Shown in pieces: positions 31,286 through 32,721 of a stretch of 32,721 nucleotides of DNA (positions are counted from its first letter, which is position 1; the number at the start of each line of letters is the position of its first letter). Source of the DNA: JBNKWA01 sp050299555 (lineage in GTDB: Bacteria; Pseudomonadota; Alphaproteobacteria; Rhodobacterales; Rhodobacteraceae); NCBI GenBank assembly GCA_050299555.1, contig JBNKWA010000071.1, positions 1-32,721 on the forward strand. Direction: 5' to 3'. A model generated the notes under the pieces. That model had not been told where the DNA came from. It saw nothing but the letters and a program-made list of their open reading frames with translations, and made no database searches. A program made the translations under genes and the position numbers.

Positions 31286-32056
31286 ATGGTGGATGCAATG
31301 CTCATGCCCGATGCGGACCCGATCGCGGTCCACGCGCCACGGCCCGGAGCCCTGATTTTCGACGTCTTCGGCACCTGTGTGGATTGGCGGAGGTCGGTGG
31401 CGCGGGTGGTCGCGGAGATGCTTGGCGACCGCGCGCCCGGGCTCGATCCCCTGTTCTTTGCCGACGCCTGGAGAGCGGAATACCAACCGGCGATGGAGGG
31501 CATACGATCAGGTGCCCGCGGCTACGTGTCGCTGGACGACCTGCACCTGGAAAACCTGAACCGGGTGCTGGCCCGATTCGAGCTGGGCGACGTTCTGTCC
31601 GAGGCCGAGGTGACGGCCCTGAACGCCGCCTGGGAACAGCTCGACCCGTGGCCGGATGTCGTGCCCGGACTGGAGGCGCTGAAGCGTCACGCCATCGTCG
31701 CGCCCTGCTCGAACGGGTCGATCGCGATGATGACGCGCCTGGCGCGGCACGGCGGCCTGCCCTGGGACTGCATCCTCGGCGCCGATATCGCGCGCGCCTA
31801 CAAGCCGGACCCGCTGGCCTATCGGCTGTCGGTGGCGGCGCTGCGGCTGGACCCGGGCGAGGTGATGATGGTCGCGGCCCATAACGACGACCTGCGCGCC
31901 GCCAGGGCAGAAGGGCTGCGGACAGCCTTTGTGCCGCGCCCGGGCGAGCATGGGCCGGGGCAGGAGAGCGACCTTGCGCCGCAGGGGGACTGGGACGTGG
32001 TGGCGGCGGATTTCGGCGCCCTGGCGGCGTCGCTGTTCGGGCCGGTCAGCGGCTGA
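31286..32056 (+). CDS. HAD-superfamily hydrolase, haloacid dehalogenase type II-like
   Basis: The 256-residue protein is a HAD hydrolase close to L-2-haloacid dehalogenases. Motif I is IFDVFGTCVDWR with the nucleophile D26, motif II APCSNGS (S142, N143), motif III the lysine of YKPDPLAYR (K173), and motif IV VAAHNDDLRAAR (D201/D202). The cap helices sit after motif I. The DVFGT and MVAAHNDDL patterns favour the dehalogenase-type branch, but many members are plain phosphatases. The start is uncertain: ATGs at 31286, 31298 and 31304 are all in frame, and GGTGGA lies just before the last. The stop region overlaps the convergent RNA methyltransferase gene by 11 bp. Confidence 0.85.
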   Translation: MVDAMLMPDADPIAVHAPRPGALIFDVFGTCVDWRRSVARVVAEMLGDRAPGLDPLFFADAWRAEYQPAMEGIRSGARGYVSLDDLHLENLNRVLARFELGDVLSEAEVTALNAAWEQLDPWPDVVPGLEALKRHAIVAPCSNGSIAMMTRLARHGGLPWDCILGADIARAYKPDPLAYRLSVAALRLDPGEVMMVAAHNDDLRAARAEGLRTAFVPRPGEHGPGQESDLAPQGDWDVVAADFGALAASLFGPVSG

Positions 32057-32720
32057 GCCGGGCCACCAGCTCCACGTGCGGCGACCAGCGGAACTGGTCG
32101 ACCGGCTGGATCCAGTCGATGCCAAAGCCGGCCGCGACCAGGATCGCGGCGTCGCGGGCGAAACTGACCGGGTTGCAGCTGACCATGGCGACAACCGGCA
32201 GGCGCGAGGCGGCGATCTGCCGCGATTGCGCCTCGGCGCCGGCACGGGGCGGGTCGATCACCGCGGCATCGAAACCGTCGAGCTCGGGCGGCAGCAGCGG
32301 CCGCCGGAAGAGGTCGCGTGCCTCGGTCCGCAGCCGTTTCAGCCCCGCGGCCTGGCGCCAGCCGGCATCGAGCGCGGCAAGCATGGCGGCGTCGCCCTCC
32401 ACCGCCAGAACCTCGGCCCGCTCGGCCAGCGGCAGCGCGAAGGTGCCGCAGCCGGCGAAGAGGTCGACGATCCGCGAAGCCGGGCCTGCCGCCTCGGCCA
32501 CGCCGGTGCGCAGCGCCGCCTCGCCTTCGGCGGTAGCCTGCAGGAAGGCGCCGGGCGGCAGGGCGACGCCATGGCCGCCGAAGCGGACCAGTGGCGGGCG
32601 GAGCTGGGCCACGGTCTCGCCGGCCGCGCTGAGCCGGGCCAGGCCGTGTGCCTCGGCCAGGCCGGCCAGGGTCGCGCGCAGGGCAGCGTCCAGCGGCTTC
32701 AGCCCCTCGGCGGCCACATC
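32046..32720 (-). CDS. TrmA/RlmD-family RNA uracil-5-methyltransferase, C-terminal part (5' end outside window)
   Basis: The frame is open to the right edge, so only about the last 225 residues are seen. They contain the SAM-binding block RIVDLFAGCGTFALPLAERA, followed by VLAVEGDAAML, the IDPPRAGAEAQ motif (acidic residue and Pro pair of the family) and the catalytic cysteine region VSCNPVSFARDAAIL, ending with WSPHVELVARL. These are the hallmarks of the TrmA/RumA/RlmD enzymes that put a methyl group on C5 of uridine in rRNA or tRNA. The N-terminal TRAM domain and cysteine cluster would lie outside the window, so the exact target (U747, U1939 or tRNA U54) cannot be decided. Confidence 0.9.
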   Translation of the reverse strand, partial: DVAAEGLKPLDAALRATLAGLAEAHGLARLSAAGETVAQLRPPLVRFGGHGVALPPGAFLQATAEGEAALRTGVAEAAGPASRIVDLFAGCGTFALPLAERAEVLAVEGDAAMLAALDAGWRQAAGLKRLRTEARDLFRRPLLPPELDGFDAAVIDPPRAGAEAQSRQIAASRLPVVAMVSCNPVSFARDAAILVAAGFGIDWIQPVDQFRWSPHVELVARLSR

Positions 32721-32721
32721 G

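Overview
The window is chromosomal DNA of a high-G+C alphaproteobacterium. Three things point there. The gene order regB / divL-like / tsaE / amgK / murU / addB / addA / trxA is an alphaproteobacterial arrangement. The protein order DUF4170 / waaA (Kdo transferase) / lpxK is also typical of that class. RegB carries the quinone-binding GGLNNPF heptapeptide and a redox-box cysteine. A Rhodobacterales- or Rhodospirillales-type organism fits best; I cannot name a genus.

Layout. (a) 1-1964, plus strand: the end of a metallo-beta-lactamase-fold hydrolase and a GlcD-type FAD-linked 2-hydroxyacid dehydrogenase. (b) 1965-2478: no gene, but three units of a 100-bp tandem repeat built on a CGTCCCC/GGGGACG palindrome. 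(c) 2479-4861: a short accessory island, visibly less G+C-rich than its flanks, with an Rrf2 regulator, a divergent SAM methyltransferase, the C-terminal stump of an alpha/beta hydrolase and two GFA-family zinc proteins. (d) 5016-18801, minus strand: the core block. It reads regB (redox sensor kinase), divL-like PAS pseudokinase, tsaE (tRNA t6A), amgK and murU (cell-wall sugar recycling), addB and addA (double-strand-break repair), trxA, and a GST-fold protein that may be FzlA. All four junctions from tsaE to addA are the same 4-nt ATGA overlap. (e) 18958-20324: a divergent pair, an SDR oxidoreductase (minus) and a MAPEG membrane protein (plus). (f) 20321-25588, plus strand: pmbA/tldE, a CysQ/inositol-monophosphatase-family phosphatase, DUF4170, waaA and lpxK, the last two serving lipid A-Kdo assembly. 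(g) 25608-31172, minus strand: a small two-helix membrane protein, an SRPBCC protein, and a sugar-modification operon (NAD-dependent epimerase, DegT-type aminotransferase, two paralogous CgeB-like glycosyltransferases), probably for a surface glycan. (h) 31286 to the end: a type II HAD hydrolase converging on and overlapping a TrmA/RlmD-family RNA uracil methyltransferase that runs off the right edge.

The points most worth a second look are these. The DivL-like protein has lost the phospho-acceptor and most ATP-binding boxes, and a perfect TTAA-N7-TTAA (CtrA-type) site lies just upstream of it. The MurU homologue lacks both acidic metal ligands of its family while its operon partner AmgK looks intact. 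The 100-bp palindromic tandem repeat abuts the low-G+C island. The two tandem glycosyltransferases sit in a glycan operon.
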